48,191 nucleotides of DNA from an uncultured Roseateles sp. Its GTDB lineage: Bacteria; Pseudomonadota; Gammaproteobacteria; Burkholderiales; Burkholderiaceae. Numbering within the stretch: position 1 is the stretch's first letter; each line of letters opens with the position of its first letter. The stretch is taken from NCBI GenBank assembly GCA_946886855.1, contig CAMPJJ010000032.1, positions 1 through 48,191 on the forward strand. Direction: 5' to 3'. The translations under genes and the position numbers were made by a program. This document shows positions 1-8,732 of the stretch, piece by piece. The notes under the pieces were generated by a model. The model saw nothing but the letters and a program-made list of their open reading frames with translations, had not been told where the DNA came from and did not search any database.

Positions 1-1383
1 GGCGCCGCCCCGGCGGCGCCTTGGGAAGGGCCGTCGCCCGATGTCGTCGCCTGGTTGCTGGTGAACTGGCACAACCGGCATCCGCTGGCGCGCCGGCTCG
101 GCATCGCCGACGTCCACACGGTCGGCGCGGTGGCCCTGCCCTTCATGGCGCAGGCGCTGCCCAAGGAGCCCAGCCTCGAAGGCGGTGCCGCCGTCGAAGC
201 GCCGCCTGCGCCGCCGAAGCGCCGCCTGCCCTGGCAGCGCCAGGTCGTGCGTCCGGGTCCGCGCCCGGCGTGGATCGATGAATTCATTCCCGGGCTGAAG
301 ACCCCGGCGGTGGCCGCGATGGCCCTGGACAACGGCTTCACCACCGCCCCCGACGATCTGCCGCTGCGCCGCGTCGACATCGACGAACGCGCCCTGGCCG
401 CGGACGCGAACCAGGCTGGTGCATGGCCGATGGAATTGGTGCTGCTGAGCGCCGCTTTCGATGCGGGGCCGGCCCGCCGCCGCGTCCTCGTGGGGCGTCG
501 CGACCAGGTGCTGGGGCAGCGCGCACTGGACCCTGCCCGGCTGGGCGTGGCCGGGAGCATCGCGGCGCTGGTGCTGATCGCGGCGATCTGGGCGCTGTGG
601 CCCTCGTCCAAGCCTTCCAAGGAGGCGCAGGCGGCCCTCGCCGCGGCCGAGGCGGCATCGGCCGCTTCCGCGGCTCAGTCGGCGTCGGCGGCCGCCCTCG
701 CCGCGCAGACGAAGGCGGCGGACGCTGCCGCCGCGTCCGCTTCAGCCGCCGCCACGCCCGCCTCTGCCGTGCTGCCCATCGATGCCGCCTCGGCCGCGAG
801 CGCCGCGGCGTCCGCGCCGGCGGATGGCGAGGGGCCTGCCGCGTCGGCTCCCGCCGTTATTCCGAACATCCGCCCGGCGCTGCAAGGCGCCGCTGAACGC
901 ACGTCGCGCGAGAAGGCTGCCACCGCGGCGCCGGCGGCTTCAGCCCCTGCAACCGCCTCGACCGGGTCGACGGCTTCAACGGCTACAACGGCTTCGACGG
1001 CTTCGACGGCTTCGCCCGCGTCGACCGATGCGGCCAAGCCAGGCGCCACCACCGCTGCCTCCGATGCCGAGCGCCGCGTGAGCGTCGACGACACCGGCCT
1101 GAGCAGCCTGATGAAACGCGACGGCGCAGCCGGCGGCAAGCTGGTGGCGCTGGTGAGCCAGCCGCACAGGAACAAGGCCGACGCCGAGGCCCTGCTGGTG
1201 CGCATGCGCGAGATGATCGGCGCCACGCTGGGCGGCAACGCCGTGACGCACGGCGAGGTCTTCCAGACCAAGGACGGCTGGCGCGCCGCCGTGTGGCCCT
1301 TCGGCAGCCGCGAGGAAGCGCAGCTCATCAACGCCACGCTGCTGGCGCGCGGCATCCGCGGCACCCGGGCGGTCGACTTCTGA
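1..1383 (+). CDS. SPOR-domain inner-membrane protein (5' end outside window)
   Basis: The frame is open from base 1, so the gene begins upstream; about 460 residues are visible. A single hydrophobic segment lies at visible residues 181-200 (LGVAGSIAALVLIAAIWALW). It is followed by a long Ala/Ser/Thr/Pro-rich low-complexity linker (about 200-360) and a C-terminal domain of about 80 residues (GGKLVALVSQP to RGIRGTRAVDF) with the charge and spacing pattern of SPOR peptidoglycan-binding domains. SPOR domains are known to bind denuded glycan strands, often at the septum. The layout of cytoplasmic head, one membrane span, flexible periplasmic linker and SPOR fits that role. The 115-residue cytoplasmic head was not recognised. 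The gene converges on argJ with a 50-bp gap. The SPOR call is fairly secure; a cell-division role is inference. Confidence 0.75.
   Translation, partial: GAAPAAPWEGPSPDVVAWLLVNWHNRHPLARRLGIADVHTVGAVALPFMAQALPKEPSLEGGAAVEAPPAPPKRRLPWQRQVVRPGPRPAWIDEFIPGLKTPAVAAMALDNGFTTAPDDLPLRRVDIDERALAADANQAGAWPMELVLLSAAFDAGPARRRVLVGRRDQVLGQRALDPARLGVAGSIAALVLIAAIWALWPSSKPSKEAQAALAAAEAASAASAAQSASAAALAAQTKAADAAAASASAAATPASAVLPIDAASAASAAASAPADGEGPAASAPAVIPNIRPALQGAAERTSREKAATAAPAASAPATASTGSTASTATTASTASTASPASTDAAKPGATTAASDAERRVSVDDTGLSSLMKRDGAAGGKLVALVSQPHRNKADAEALLVRMREMIGATLGGNAVTHGEVFQTKDGWRAAVWPFGSREEAQLINATLLARGIRGTRAVDF
972..1016 (+). repeat. 9-bp in-frame tandem repeat in the SPOR-protein linker
   Basis: Five consecutive 9-bp units of the form GGCTTCGAC (variants GGCTTCAAC, GGCTACAAC, GGCTTCGCC) encode part of the Ser/Thr/Ala linker. 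The period is a multiple of three, so changes in copy number would keep the frame and only alter linker length. Confidence 0.75.
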
Positions 1384-1424
1384 TCCGGACCGACCCGGAA
1401 CGATCCAGTCCGCCCCGGTCCGCC

Positions 1425-1443
1425 CCGGTCCGATCAGGACCGG
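1425..1443. terminator. Possible bidirectional terminator hairpin between SPOR gene and argJ
   Basis: A perfect inverted repeat CCGGTCC-gatca-GGACCGG (7-bp arms, 5-nt loop) lies at the convergence of the SPOR gene and argJ. The argJ stop codon sits in the loop. There is no T-tract on either side, so intrinsic termination is plausible but unproven. Confidence 0.35.
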
Positions 1444-2663
1444 TAATCGGCGTTGATCGTCACGTACTCGTGGCTGAAGTCGCAGGTCCAGACCGTCGTC
1501 TGCGCGGGGCCGCGGTTCAAGCCCACCCGCACGGTGATCTCGCTCTGCTTCATGACGCGCTGGCCGTCCTCTTCCTTGTACTCGGGACGGCGGCCGCCCT
1601 GCGTGACGACGTGGACGTCGTCCAGGTGCAGGTCGATCAGGCCCTGGTCGAGGTCGTCGATGCCGGCGTAGCCGACCGCCGCCAGGATGCGTCCCAGGTT
1701 GGGGTCGCTGGCGAAGAACGCGGTCTTGACCAGGGGCGAGTGCGCGATCGCATAGGCGACCTGGCGGCACTCGGCCTCGTCCTGGCCGCCCTCCACCACC
1801 ACGGAGATGAACTTGGTCGCGCCTTCGCCGTCGCGCACGATCGCCTGCGCCAGCTGCTGCGACACGGCCACCACCGCGTCGCGCAGCGCGCGGCCTTCGT
1901 CGCTGGTCAGCGAGGTGATCCGCTCGTGGCCGGCCTGGTGGGTCGCGATCAGCACGAAGGAGTCGTTCGTCGACGTGTCGCCGTCGATCGTGATGCGGTT
2001 GAAGGACAGGTCGGCCGCCTCCTTGACCAGCGGCTGCAGCAGCTCCGGCGCGAGGACCGCGTCGGTGGCGACGAAGCCCAGCATCGTCGCCATGTTCGGA
2101 CGGATCATCCCGGCGCCCTTGGACACGCCGGAGATCGTCACGGTCTTCCCGCCGATCGTGACCTGCTGCGAGCAGGCCTTGGGCAGCGTGTCCGTGGTCA
2201 TGATGCCGGCGGCGGCCTCGGCCCAGTTGTCGGCCTTCAGCGCGGCGATCGCGGCCGGCAGGCCGGCGACGATGCGCTCGACCGGCAGCGTCTCCATGAT
2301 CACGCCGGTCGAGAACGGCAGCACCTGCTTCGCGTCGAGCTGGAGCGCCGCGGCGAGGGCGTCGCAGGTCTGGCGCGCGCGCGCCAGACCGTCCGCGCCG
2401 GTGCCGGCGTTGGCGTTGCCCGTGTTGATCACGATCGCGCGGATCTCCGTGCCGGCGGCGAGGTGTTCGCGGCAGACCTGCACCGGCGCGGCGCAGAAGC
2501 GGTTGGCGGTGAAGACGCCGGCGACGCTGGCGCCTTCATCGAGCGCGATCACGGTGAGGTCGCGGCGGTTGGCCTTGCGCACCCCCGCCATCGTGACGCC
2601 CAGGCGCACGCCGGGCACGGGCAGCAGGGTTTGCGGATCGGGAGCGGTCAGGTTGACGGGCAT
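1434..2663 (-). CDS. argJ: Bifunctional ornithine acetyltransferase / N-acetylglutamate synthase ArgJ
   Basis: The protein is 409 aa, a typical ArgJ length. ArgJ moves the acetyl group from N-acetylornithine to glutamate in the cyclic arginine pathway; the bifunctional forms also use acetyl-CoA. The self-cleavage and nucleophile region is present: KGAGMIRPN followed by MATML, with the threonine at residue 193 as the predicted nucleophile that splits the precursor into alpha and beta chains. [10 protein letters not shown] and GDTSTNDSF are also family hallmarks. The reading frame stays open far upstream, but homology begins at [11 protein letters not shown], so the start is placed at 2663. It is a single gene, convergent with the SPOR gene and divergent from the gene at 2784. 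Whether it is bifunctional or only transfers acetyl groups cannot be read from sequence alone. Confidence 0.96.
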   Translation of the reverse strand: MPVNLTAPDPQTLLPVPGVRLGVTMAGVRKANRRDLTVIALDEGASVAGVFTANRFCAAPVQVCREHLAAGTEIRAIVINTGNANAGTGADGLARARQTCDALAAALQLDAKQVLPFSTGVIMETLPVERIVAGLPAAIAALKADNWAEAAAGIMTTDTLPKACSQQVTIGGKTVTISGVSKGAGMIRPNMATMLGFVATDAVLAPELLQPLVKEAADLSFNRITIDGDTSTNDSFVLIATHQAGHERITSLTSDEGRALRDAVVAVSQQLAQAIVRDGEGATKFISVVVEGGQDEAECRQVAYAIAHSPLVKTAFFASDPNLGRILAAVGYAGIDDLDQGLIDLHLDDVHVVTQGGRRPEYKEEDGQRVMKQSEITVRVGLNRGPAQTTVWTCDFSHEYVTINADYRS

Positions 2664-2783
2664 GGTGGGTGGGCGTAGGGGAATGAGCAGCCGCAATTGT
2701 AAAAGCCGGCCACATGCCGAACGACGGCAAACCGGATCATCGACGCGCGCACTGACCGCCTTTCCGTCTCCAAGAAGGTTGTC

Positions 2784-4142
2784 ATGAAGCAACTCCCGTC
2801 GACCTCTTCCACGATCAGCGCGCCCGCCAGCGACCCGGCGGACGTCCCGATGCCGCCGTCCGCGCCGCCGGACGACCCGCCCACGTATGCGTCGAGCGAC
2901 CTGGCGCTGATCCTGGACGCCGCCGCCGGCATGACCGACCACCAGCTGGCAGAACGCCTGAACCGTCCCTTCGACATCCGGCAGCCATCGCGCATCGTCG
3001 AACTGGTCCTGACCAAGGACGTGGACGGCGTGCGCCACTGGTTCGGCGCGCTCCGTCGGCTGCGGGCCCAGGGGCGACTGAAGAATGAACTCGCGCCACT
3101 CCTGTCCGGCCAGGGCACGGCGCCGCTGTCCACGCAACCGCTCCAACAGGCCTTGCTCACGCACGGTCCCTGCGATTGCATCCGGGACCACTGGTACAAC
3201 CACGGCGATGTCACGCGCGAAGCGCAGTGGCTCACCCAGGCCGAGGCGGACGCCCTGCTGCTCAGTCCGACTTCCGCCCTGCGCGACGCGGTCCGCGCCG
3301 GCTGCGAGCTGGCGCCGTTCAAGGCATTCGTGACCGCCCTGCTCCCGGGATTGCAGACCGGGCAGGTCTCCCCCGCCGACTTCGCAACCTTCGTCCACGG
3401 CGGTCCTGGGGCCGGCAACGTGCTCGATGCGGCGCTCATGCACGAGGACCCCCGTGTCCTGGACGTGTTCCTCGAGCTGGCCACCACGGCCCATTGCCGG
3501 ACGACGAAGGCAGCGAGGGCCCCTGGGAAGAGACTCCTCCATGTGTTCCCGGTGACCGACGCACAGTTCGAACGGATCCTCCTGCCGAGCACGACCGGCC
3601 AGGCCGACAGTCTGCTGCGCCGACTCGTGGCACGAGACGCGGCGCCCCAACTGCAGGTCTATCTGAAACGGCTGATGGACGGGTGCGAGTACCACGGCCT
3701 GCCCACCAGGCTGCTGGTGAAAGCGCTGGGCGATTGCCTGCCGCCGGGGCGGGAGTTGAAAGACCTGGCGATCGATCTTCCCCAGGTTCACGACGTGCTG
3801 GCCCTCGCGGTGCGCGACGCGGTCAGGGCGGGCCTGCTCGCGCCGTTCGAAGGCGCGCGCTTTCAGTACAACGTCGAGATGGTCGATTTCGACGACCCTG
3901 CGCGTGCGGCCGCGCACGAGCGCGACACGCCGGCACGCTCGCGGATGGACCGCGGAACGCAAACCGGATCGAGGCGCCGTCGCGGGGGCGGTCTGCTCGC
4001 CTGCTTCGGCGGCGGCCGCCGGCCCAGGATGCTCAATCCTGACGGCGACGCTTCCCGAGCAGGAGCGTCATCAATGCCAGACCACCGAGGAACATCGCAT
4101 AGCTCTGCGGCTCCGGCACGGCGCTGGCCGGCAGCACGTTGA
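2784..4142 (+). CDS. Unrecognised 452-aa protein with Ser/Pro-rich N-terminus
   Basis: I do not recognise this protein. It starts with about 40 residues rich in Ser, Pro, Ala and Asp ([20 protein letters not shown]...) and lacks a hydrophobic signal peptide. A largely helical body of about 330 residues follows, then an Arg/Gly-rich tail containing GLLACFGGG. The phrase [11 protein letters not shown] occurs twice (about residues 167 and 345), hinting at an internal duplication. A polar Ser/Pro-rich N-terminus without a signal peptide is common in type III effectors, but no secretion genes or effector motif are present, so this is only a suggestion. The start has AAGAAGG just upstream. The last 110 bp overlap the convergent PEP-CTERM gene tail to tail. 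The frame is well maintained, which supports a real gene. Confidence 0.65.
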   Translation: MKQLPSTSSTISAPASDPADVPMPPSAPPDDPPTYASSDLALILDAAAGMTDHQLAERLNRPFDIRQPSRIVELVLTKDVDGVRHWFGALRRLRAQGRLKNELAPLLSGQGTAPLSTQPLQQALLTHGPCDCIRDHWYNHGDVTREAQWLTQAEADALLLSPTSALRDAVRAGCELAPFKAFVTALLPGLQTGQVSPADFATFVHGGPGAGNVLDAALMHEDPRVLDVFLELATTAHCRTTKAARAPGKRLLHVFPVTDAQFERILLPSTTGQADSLLRRLVARDAAPQLQVYLKRLMDGCEYHGLPTRLLVKALGDCLPPGRELKDLAIDLPQVHDVLALAVRDAVRAGLLAPFEGARFQYNVEMVDFDDPARAAAHERDTPARSRMDRGTQTGSRRRRGGGLLACFGGGRRPRMLNPDGDASRAGASSMPDHRGTSHSSAAPARRWPAAR

Positions 4143-5136
4143 AGGTGCCCGAGTAGCTGGCCGAGAGGCCGCTGGTGCCGGGCGCCAGGTTGCCGCCCGC
4201 GTAGCCCTTGACGATCAGCGTGTAGTCGCCCGCCAGCAGCTTGCTGGGCAGGCTGGCGCTGATCCAGCTGGTGCCGTTGCCGTCGCCGTCCGGGGCGCCG
4301 ATGGCGAGCGCCTGGCCGTTCAGCGTGGCCTCGCTGAAGCTGATCTGCTGGGACGGACCCGAGAACACGGTGATCAGCGACGCATCGACCCAGCCGTTGC
4401 CGGTGAAGCTGAAGCGGAAGGTGTCGACGAAGCTGCCGACCTCGGTGTGGATCGCGAAGGGTGCGGCGGTCAGGCCGCTGCCCGCGCCGCCCAGCGGCAC
4501 GTCCTGGTTGAGGTCGGCCGCCTGCGCGCCGGTCGCGGCCACCGCCAGCAACGCGGCCGCGGCACCGCCGCGCACCAGCGAGCGGCGGCGACGCGCCACG
4601 ATCAGGCCGCCGCCCAGCAGCGCCAGCGCGGCCAGCGCCAGCGTGCCGGGTTCGGGCACCTGGGTGACGTTGAGGGTGCCGGAGTAGCTCGCGCTGATCG
4701 GCGTGCCCGCCGCCAGACCCTGGCCGGCGTAGCCGCGCACGGTCAGCACCAGCGGACCGCTCAGGCGCACGTCCGGCAACGCGGCGATCTCGAGCGCGTT
4801 CGCGTAGCCGCCCATCGTCGAGCGCGTGAAGGTGTAGGTCGCGCCGTTGAGCACCGCGCTGACGAAGTTGATGTCGAACGCGGCCGACATGCCGATCGTC
4901 GTCAGGCTGGCGTTGACCTTGCCCCAGCGGTCGATGCCGCTGAAGGTGAAGGTGTCGACGAACTCCCCGGCCGTCGAATGGACGATGCTGAAGCCGGCCG
5001 TCTTGGTGTCGGCGGTCGCGCCCTGCTGGAGCGCGACGGACTGGGCCGCGCTCACGGGCGCCGCCAGCGCGGCGGAGGCGGCGGCGGTCAGGACGGCGGC
5101 CGCGGCAGCGGCGAAGAGGCGGGTCGTGAGCTTCAT
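4033..5136 (-). CDS. Tandem-fused FxDxF-type PEP-CTERM protein (two precursors in one)
   Basis: A 367-aa exported protein. Residues 1-28 form a signal peptide ([20 protein letters not shown]). A first FxDxF domain follows (FVDTFTF near residue 56), then a complete PEP-CTERM sorting signal: VPEPG at 160-164, a hydrophobic helix and RRRR. Directly after the Arg cluster comes a second signal-peptide-like stretch ([17 protein letters not shown]). A second FxDxF domain (FVDTFRF near 235) and a second PEP-CTERM signal (VPEP at 340-343, helix, KRRRQD) complete the protein. PEP-CTERM tails are known substrates of the EpsH-type exosortase, which is not in this window. ATG 5136 is preferred because the signal peptide starts there; an upstream in-frame ATG at 5190 would add an unlikely 18-residue polar lead. 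The two halves look like duplicated paralogs joined in frame. Confidence 0.88.
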   Translation of the reverse strand: MKLTTRLFAAAAAAVLTAAASAALAAPVSAAQSVALQQGATADTKTAGFSIVHSTAGEFVDTFTFSGIDRWGKVNASLTTIGMSAAFDINFVSAVLNGATYTFTRSTMGGYANALEIAALPDVRLSGPLVLTVRGYAGQGLAAGTPISASYSGTLNVTQVPEPGTLALAALALLGGGLIVARRRRSLVRGGAAAALLAVAATGAQAADLNQDVPLGGAGSGLTAAPFAIHTEVGSFVDTFRFSFTGNGWVDASLITVFSGPSQQISFSEATLNGQALAIGAPDGDGNGTSWISASLPSKLLAGDYTLIVKGYAGGNLAPGTSGLSASYSGTFNVLPASAVPEPQSYAMFLGGLALMTLLLGKRRRQD

Positions 5137-5304
5137 GGCGGTGCGGTCCGGAGACCTCGAAGACCCGCAGGGCAGGTCGATGCAACGCACTCTATCGACG
5201 CGCTTCCGGGCGGTGTCCCCCGCGCCACGGGGGGAGGCGCGCGCGCTGGCGCCGGGGTCGTGAGAAAGCGCACATCCCGCGCGCGCAAGTCCCCTTCAAG
5301 GCCT

Positions 5305-5414
5305 GCTCACAACCACCCTCACACCCGCTTCAAAACCGCATCACAGCCGCATCACAGCCGCATCACAGCCGCATCACAGCCGTCTCAAAGCCGCCTCACG
5401 GGCACTTCAAGGCA
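5305..5414. repeat. 11-bp tandem repeat array
   Basis: About ten consecutive 11-bp units. Four perfect copies of GCATCACAGCC (5338-5381) are flanked on both sides by degenerate units (GCTCACAACCA, CCCTCACACCC, GCTTCAAAACC before; GTCTCAAAGCC, GCCTCACGGGC, ACTTCAAGGCA after). The array lies upstream of the PEP-CTERM gene and just reaches the 3' end of the DUF3395-like gene. Eleven bp is close to one helical turn. There are no spacers, so it is not CRISPR. Confidence 0.85.
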
Positions 5415-6468
5415 GGCGGAGTCGATCGCCCTCGCGCGCTTCGCGCGTCTGTTCCCGGCCGCGACCCAGCGTGAAGGTCACGCGCAGCGTCTTGCGCTCG
5501 CCCACGGCCGGATCGCGGCTGGCCAGGTCGTTGTCGACACGGATGTCCAGCACGCCGCCGCGGCTGATGTTGCGCAGGCGGTCCGTCACGTCGACGGTGC
5601 GTCCGCCGCTGCCGTAGGTGGCGCGCACGATGTTCAGGCGCTGGTCCTGGGCCGGTCCCTGGCCGCCGGGGTTGTAGCCGCCGGGGTTGGTGGGGCTGCC
5701 CGGACGGCCGTCCCAGCCGCCGTTCCAGCCGCCCTGGCCCCAGTCGCCGCGGCCCCAGCCGGTGAACTGGCCGCCGTCGATCCACGCGCCCTCGCGGTAG
5801 TCGAAGGTTCTCACCTGACCGCTGCGGTCGCGGGCGTAGATGCGCAGCGTCTTCGTGCGGCCGACCGCCGGGTCGTCGCGGAACAGGCCGTTGGTCACGC
5901 GCACCTTCGCGTCGCGTCGCGCCAGCTCGCGCAGGCGGCCGGTCACGTCGATGCTTGCCTCCGGCACGCCGTAACGTGCGCCCAGGATGGCGTACGCGCC
6001 GTCGTCGCGGCCACCGCCGCCGCCTTCCCAGTTGCCGTTGCCGCCGCCGTGGCCCCATTCGCCGCCGCGCCAGCCGGTGAAGTCGTTGCCGTCGATGACG
6101 CTGCCCTCGCGGAATTCGAAGGTGCGGTTGTCGCCGTCCCGGTTGCGCGCGTAGATGCGCAGCGTCTTCGTCTGGCCGTAGGCCGGATCGTTGCCGAACA
6201 GCTCGTTGGTCACCCGCACGCGGTCGTCGCGCCGCGCCAGGTCGCGCAGGCGGTCGGTCACGTCGATGTTGCGCTGCGCCGTGCCGTAGCGCGCGCTCAG
6301 CACCTGCCACTGGCCGTCGTCGCGCGCCCAGGCCGACGAGCCCGTCAGCATCGCCACCAGCAGCATCAGCGCCGCGAGCAGCGCCTTGGCCGTCTCGCCG
6401 AAGCTCCGCGCCATCGCGCGGTCCGACCGCGCGGCCGGCATCGTCATCGTCATTCCAGTCATCGTCAT
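5407..6468 (-). CDS. Secreted protein with three DUF3395-like repeats
   Basis: A 353-aa protein with an N-terminal hydrophobic export segment (ALLAALMLLVAMLTGSSAWA, probable signal peptidase site after AWA). Three copies of a domain of about 80 residues follow. Each copy has the form (I/V)L.ARYG...IDVTDRLR.LARRD.RVRVTN.LF..DPA.G..KTLRI, which resembles DUF3395. Copies 1 and 2 are joined by Gly/Trp-rich linkers (GWRGGEWGHGGGNGNW and similar), and copy 3 ends the protein. Several in-frame ATGs exist. 6468 is chosen because AGGAG lies 8 nt upstream; the longest frame begins at 6513. Function is unknown. The modular Trp/Gly-rich layout suggests an envelope or matrix protein, which is inference. 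Confidence 0.72.
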   Translation of the reverse strand: MTMTGMTMTMPAARSDRAMARSFGETAKALLAALMLLVAMLTGSSAWARDDGQWQVLSARYGTAQRNIDVTDRLRDLARRDDRVRVTNELFGNDPAYGQTKTLRIYARNRDGDNRTFEFREGSVIDGNDFTGWRGGEWGHGGGNGNWEGGGGGRDDGAYAILGARYGVPEASIDVTGRLRELARRDAKVRVTNGLFRDDPAVGRTKTLRIYARDRSGQVRTFDYREGAWIDGGQFTGWGRGDWGQGGWNGGWDGRPGSPTNPGGYNPGGQGPAQDQRLNIVRATYGSGGRTVDVTDRLRNISRGGVLDIRVDNDLASRDPAVGERKTLRVTFTLGRGREQTREAREGDRLRLP

Positions 6469-6634
6469 CGCGATCGCTCCTCGTGCTTTCCTGTTGTTTC
6501 GCGTTCTTCTCATGCCCTCATCGCCGAGGTCTCGACCTCGTCCGGCAGGCGGGATGTTGCATCAACGGGACGACGCGTCAGGCGGTGCACGCACACGGGG
6601 TCGAGGTGTTACGAGCGGTCACCGCCGCCTACGG

Positions 6635-7291
6635 TCAATCGAACCGGGAGTCGAAGCGCGAGTCAAACCGCGAGTCGAACCGTGAGTCGAACCGTGAGTC
6701 GACGCGCGAGTCGAACCCGGAGTCGAACCTCGAATCCGCGCCCTGGTCGACTTTCGGCGCGTACATCACGTCCGAGCGCAGCACGTACTTGGTCCCCGAG
6801 GTCACGGGCGCGCCCTCGTGCCAGGTGTCGTGGACGAAGGCCAGCGCGCCGCCGGTCCGGGGCCGCACGGCGAAGTCGCGGAAGCCCGTCTCGCCACCCT
6901 CGAAGCCCTCGTTCAGATAGACCAGGAAGCTCAGCCGGCTCACCAGCCCATCCTCGCGCCACGGCCCGTCCTTGTGCATCCGGAAGCGCTGACCCGCCGC
7001 GTACTTGTAGAAGCGCAGCTCCCGGGGCAGGCCCACCGCGCGCGAGCCGTCGAGCTCGGGCAGCGGCAGCCGCCGCAACCGGTCCCACAGCCGCTCGACC
7101 CAGGCGGCGCTGGCCACCATGGTGCGCTCGTTGTTGCGGATGTGGGCCAGCAACTGCTGCCCCGCCTCCAGCCGCACCGTCGCGGCGTCGAAGCCGCTCT
7201 GCTCCGCCAGCGCGATCACCTCGGTGCACTCCTCGGGGGAGAGGAAACCCGGCACGGTGAACACGCGGTCGTTGTGGAAATGGGCTTGCAT
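6635..7291 (-). CDS. 2-oxoglutarate/Fe(II)-dependent oxygenase (prolyl-4-hydroxylase-like)
   Basis: A 218-aa cytoplasmic enzyme of the P4Hc type. The double-stranded beta-helix core is visible: RFYKYAAGQRFRMHKDGPW carries the HxD iron ligands, and a distal His (in HDTWHEGAPV) is followed by GTKYVLRSDVMY with the Arg expected to bind 2-oxoglutarate. Family members hydroxylate protein or small-molecule substrates; the substrate here is unknown. ATG 7291 is preferred because GGGAGA lies upstream; ATG 7318 is the alternative. The last 32 residues are a low-complexity tail of RFDS/DSRF repeats after the catalytic core. The tail is not part of the family and appears to have arisen by 12-bp repeat expansion that pushed the stop codon downstream. 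Confidence 0.88.
   Translation of the reverse strand: MQAHFHNDRVFTVPGFLSPEECTEVIALAEQSGFDAATVRLEAGQQLLAHIRNNERTMVASAAWVERLWDRLRRLPLPELDGSRAVGLPRELRFYKYAAGQRFRMHKDGPWREDGLVSRLSFLVYLNEGFEGGETGFRDFAVRPRTGGALAFVHDTWHEGAPVTSGTKYVLRSDVMYAPKVDQGADSRFDSGFDSRVDSRFDSRFDSRFDSRFDSRFD
6636..6731. repeat. 12-bp tandem repeat encoding the DSRF tail of the oxygenase
   Basis: Eight 12-bp units (plus-strand consensus GAGTCGAACCGC with a few substitutions) run from the oxygenase stop codon into its coding region. On the minus strand they encode repeated Arg-Phe-Asp-Ser. The unit next to the stop is TCAATCGAACCG, so the stop itself is a mutated repeat unit. Confidence 0.85.
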
Positions 7292-7368
7292 GCGCCCATT
7301 CTCCCGGATGTACGCCATGTGCCGTATATGCCCCGCGTCCCCTCCTTCCTAGCATCCGATCACTTCCC

Positions 7369-7398
7369 GAAGTCCTGCGAAGTCCGTCGAAGTCTTCC
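7369..7398 (+). promoter_or_regulatory. Three 10-bp direct repeats upstream of urtA
   Basis: CGAAGTCCTG, CGAAGTCCGT and CGAAGTCTTC follow each other with exact 10-bp spacing, 21-50 bp before the urtA start. The spacing places them on one face of the helix. They could be a regulator site or part of the leader. No sigma-54 consensus was found in the 100-bp gap. Confidence 0.4.
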
Positions 7399-7418
7399 TT
7401 CATCCACCGGAGCTCCCC

Positions 7419-8732
7419 ATGTCGTCGCAACCGAAATCCGCCCGCTCGCCGCGCACCCCCCGCCCGCAGCGCCGCCACGCGCTCAAGACCCTGGCCGTCG
7501 CCGGCGCCCTGGCCGGCCTGAACCTGGCCGCCCTGCCCGCCTTCGCCGCCGACACCATCAAGGTCGGCGTGCTGCACAGCCTGTCGGGCACGATGGCGAT
7601 CTCGGAGACGGTCCTCAAGGACACCGTCCTGATGGCCATCGACGAGATCAACGCCCAGGGCGGCGTGCTGGGCAAGAAGCTCGAGCCGGTGATCGTGGAC
7701 CCGGCCTCCAACTGGCCGCTCTTCGCCGAGAAGACCCGCCAGCTGCTGACCCAGGACAAGGTCGCGGTGATCTTCGGCTGCTGGACCTCGGTGTCACGCA
7801 AGTCGGTGCTGCCGGTGGTCGAGGAGCTCAACGGCCTGCTCTTCTATCCCGTCCAGTACGAGGGCGAGGAGCTCAGCAAGAACGTCTTCTACACCGGCGC
7901 CGCGCCCAACCAGCAGGCCATCCCCGCGGTCGACTACCTGATGAGCAAGGACGGCGGCGGCGCCAAGCGCTGGGTGCTGCTGGGCACCGACTATGTCTAC
8001 CCCCGCACCACCAACAAGATCCTGCGCGCCTACCTCAAGAGCAAGGGCGTGAAGGACAGCGACATCGACGAGAAGTACACCCCGTTCGGACACAGCGACT
8101 ACCAGACCATCGTCGCGGACATCAAGAAGTTCTCGGCGGGCGGCAAGACGGCGGTGGTGTCGACGATCAACGGCGATTCCAACGTGCCGTTCTACAAGGA
8201 GCTGGGCAACGCCGGGCTGAAGGCCAAGGACGTGCCGGTGGTGGCGTTCTCCGTCGGCGAGGAGGAGCTGCGCGGCGTGGACACCAAGCCGCTGGTCGGC
8301 CATCTGGCGGCGTGGAACTACTTCATGTCGATCAAGAACCCGACCAACGAGGCGTTCATCAAGAAGTGGTCGACGTATGCGAAGGCCAAGAACCTGCCGG
8401 GTCACAAGGACAAGCCGCTGACCAACGATCCGATGGAGGCCACCTACATCGGCATCAACATGTGGAAGCAGGCGGTGGAGAAGGCCAAGTCGACCGACAC
8501 CGACAAGGTGATCGCGGCGATGGCCGGCCAGACCTTCAGCGCGCCGTCGGGCATCACGTCCAAGATGGACGAGAAGAACCATCACCTGCACAAGTCGGTG
8601 TTCATCGGCGAGATCCGCGCGGACGGGCAGTTCAACGTCGTGTGGAAGACGCCCGCGCCGGTCAAGGCCAAGCCGTGGAGCCCGTACATCGCCGGGAATG
8701 AAGGCAAGCCTGACGAGCCGGCGAAGAAGTGA
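7419..8732 (+). CDS. urtA: Urea ABC transporter, periplasmic substrate-binding protein UrtA
   Basis: A 437-aa periplasmic binding protein of the branched-chain amino-acid/amide (Peripla_BP_5/6) type. A signal peptide with an RR pair runs to PAFAADTIKVG. The mature protein opens with IKVGVLHSLSGTMAISE and contains FGCWTSVSRKSVLPVVEE and LLFYPVQYEGEE, sequences specific to UrtA rather than LivK. It captures urea in the periplasm and delivers it to UrtBC. It is the first gene of urtABCDE. The start codon is supported by CGGAG just upstream and by the signal peptide. Its stop shares a base with the urtB ATG. Confidence 0.95.
   Translation: MSSQPKSARSPRTPRPQRRHALKTLAVAGALAGLNLAALPAFAADTIKVGVLHSLSGTMAISETVLKDTVLMAIDEINAQGGVLGKKLEPVIVDPASNWPLFAEKTRQLLTQDKVAVIFGCWTSVSRKSVLPVVEELNGLLFYPVQYEGEELSKNVFYTGAAPNQQAIPAVDYLMSKDGGGAKRWVLLGTDYVYPRTTNKILRAYLKSKGVKDSDIDEKYTPFGHSDYQTIVADIKKFSAGGKTAVVSTINGDSNVPFYKELGNAGLKAKDVPVVAFSVGEEELRGVDTKPLVGHLAAWNYFMSIKNPTNEAFIKKWSTYAKAKNLPGHKDKPLTNDPMEATYIGINMWKQAVEKAKSTDTDKVIAAMAGQTFSAPSGITSKMDEKNHHLHKSVFIGEIRADGQFNVVWKTPAPVKAKPWSPYIAGNEGKPDEPAKK

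Noticed and set aside
2664..3962. Upstream extension of the argJ frame
   Set aside because: ArgJ homology begins at 2663. The extension has shadow composition and overlaps the gene at 2784 on the other strand.
5305..5414. CRISPR array
   Set aside because: The repeats are only 11 bp and directly adjacent, with no spacers and no cas genes.
3904..7260. Long plus-strand open frame of 1,118 codons
   Set aside because: It runs antisense to the PEP-CTERM, DUF3395-like and oxygenase genes and shows only Arg/Ala/Gly-rich shadow composition typical of high-GC DNA.
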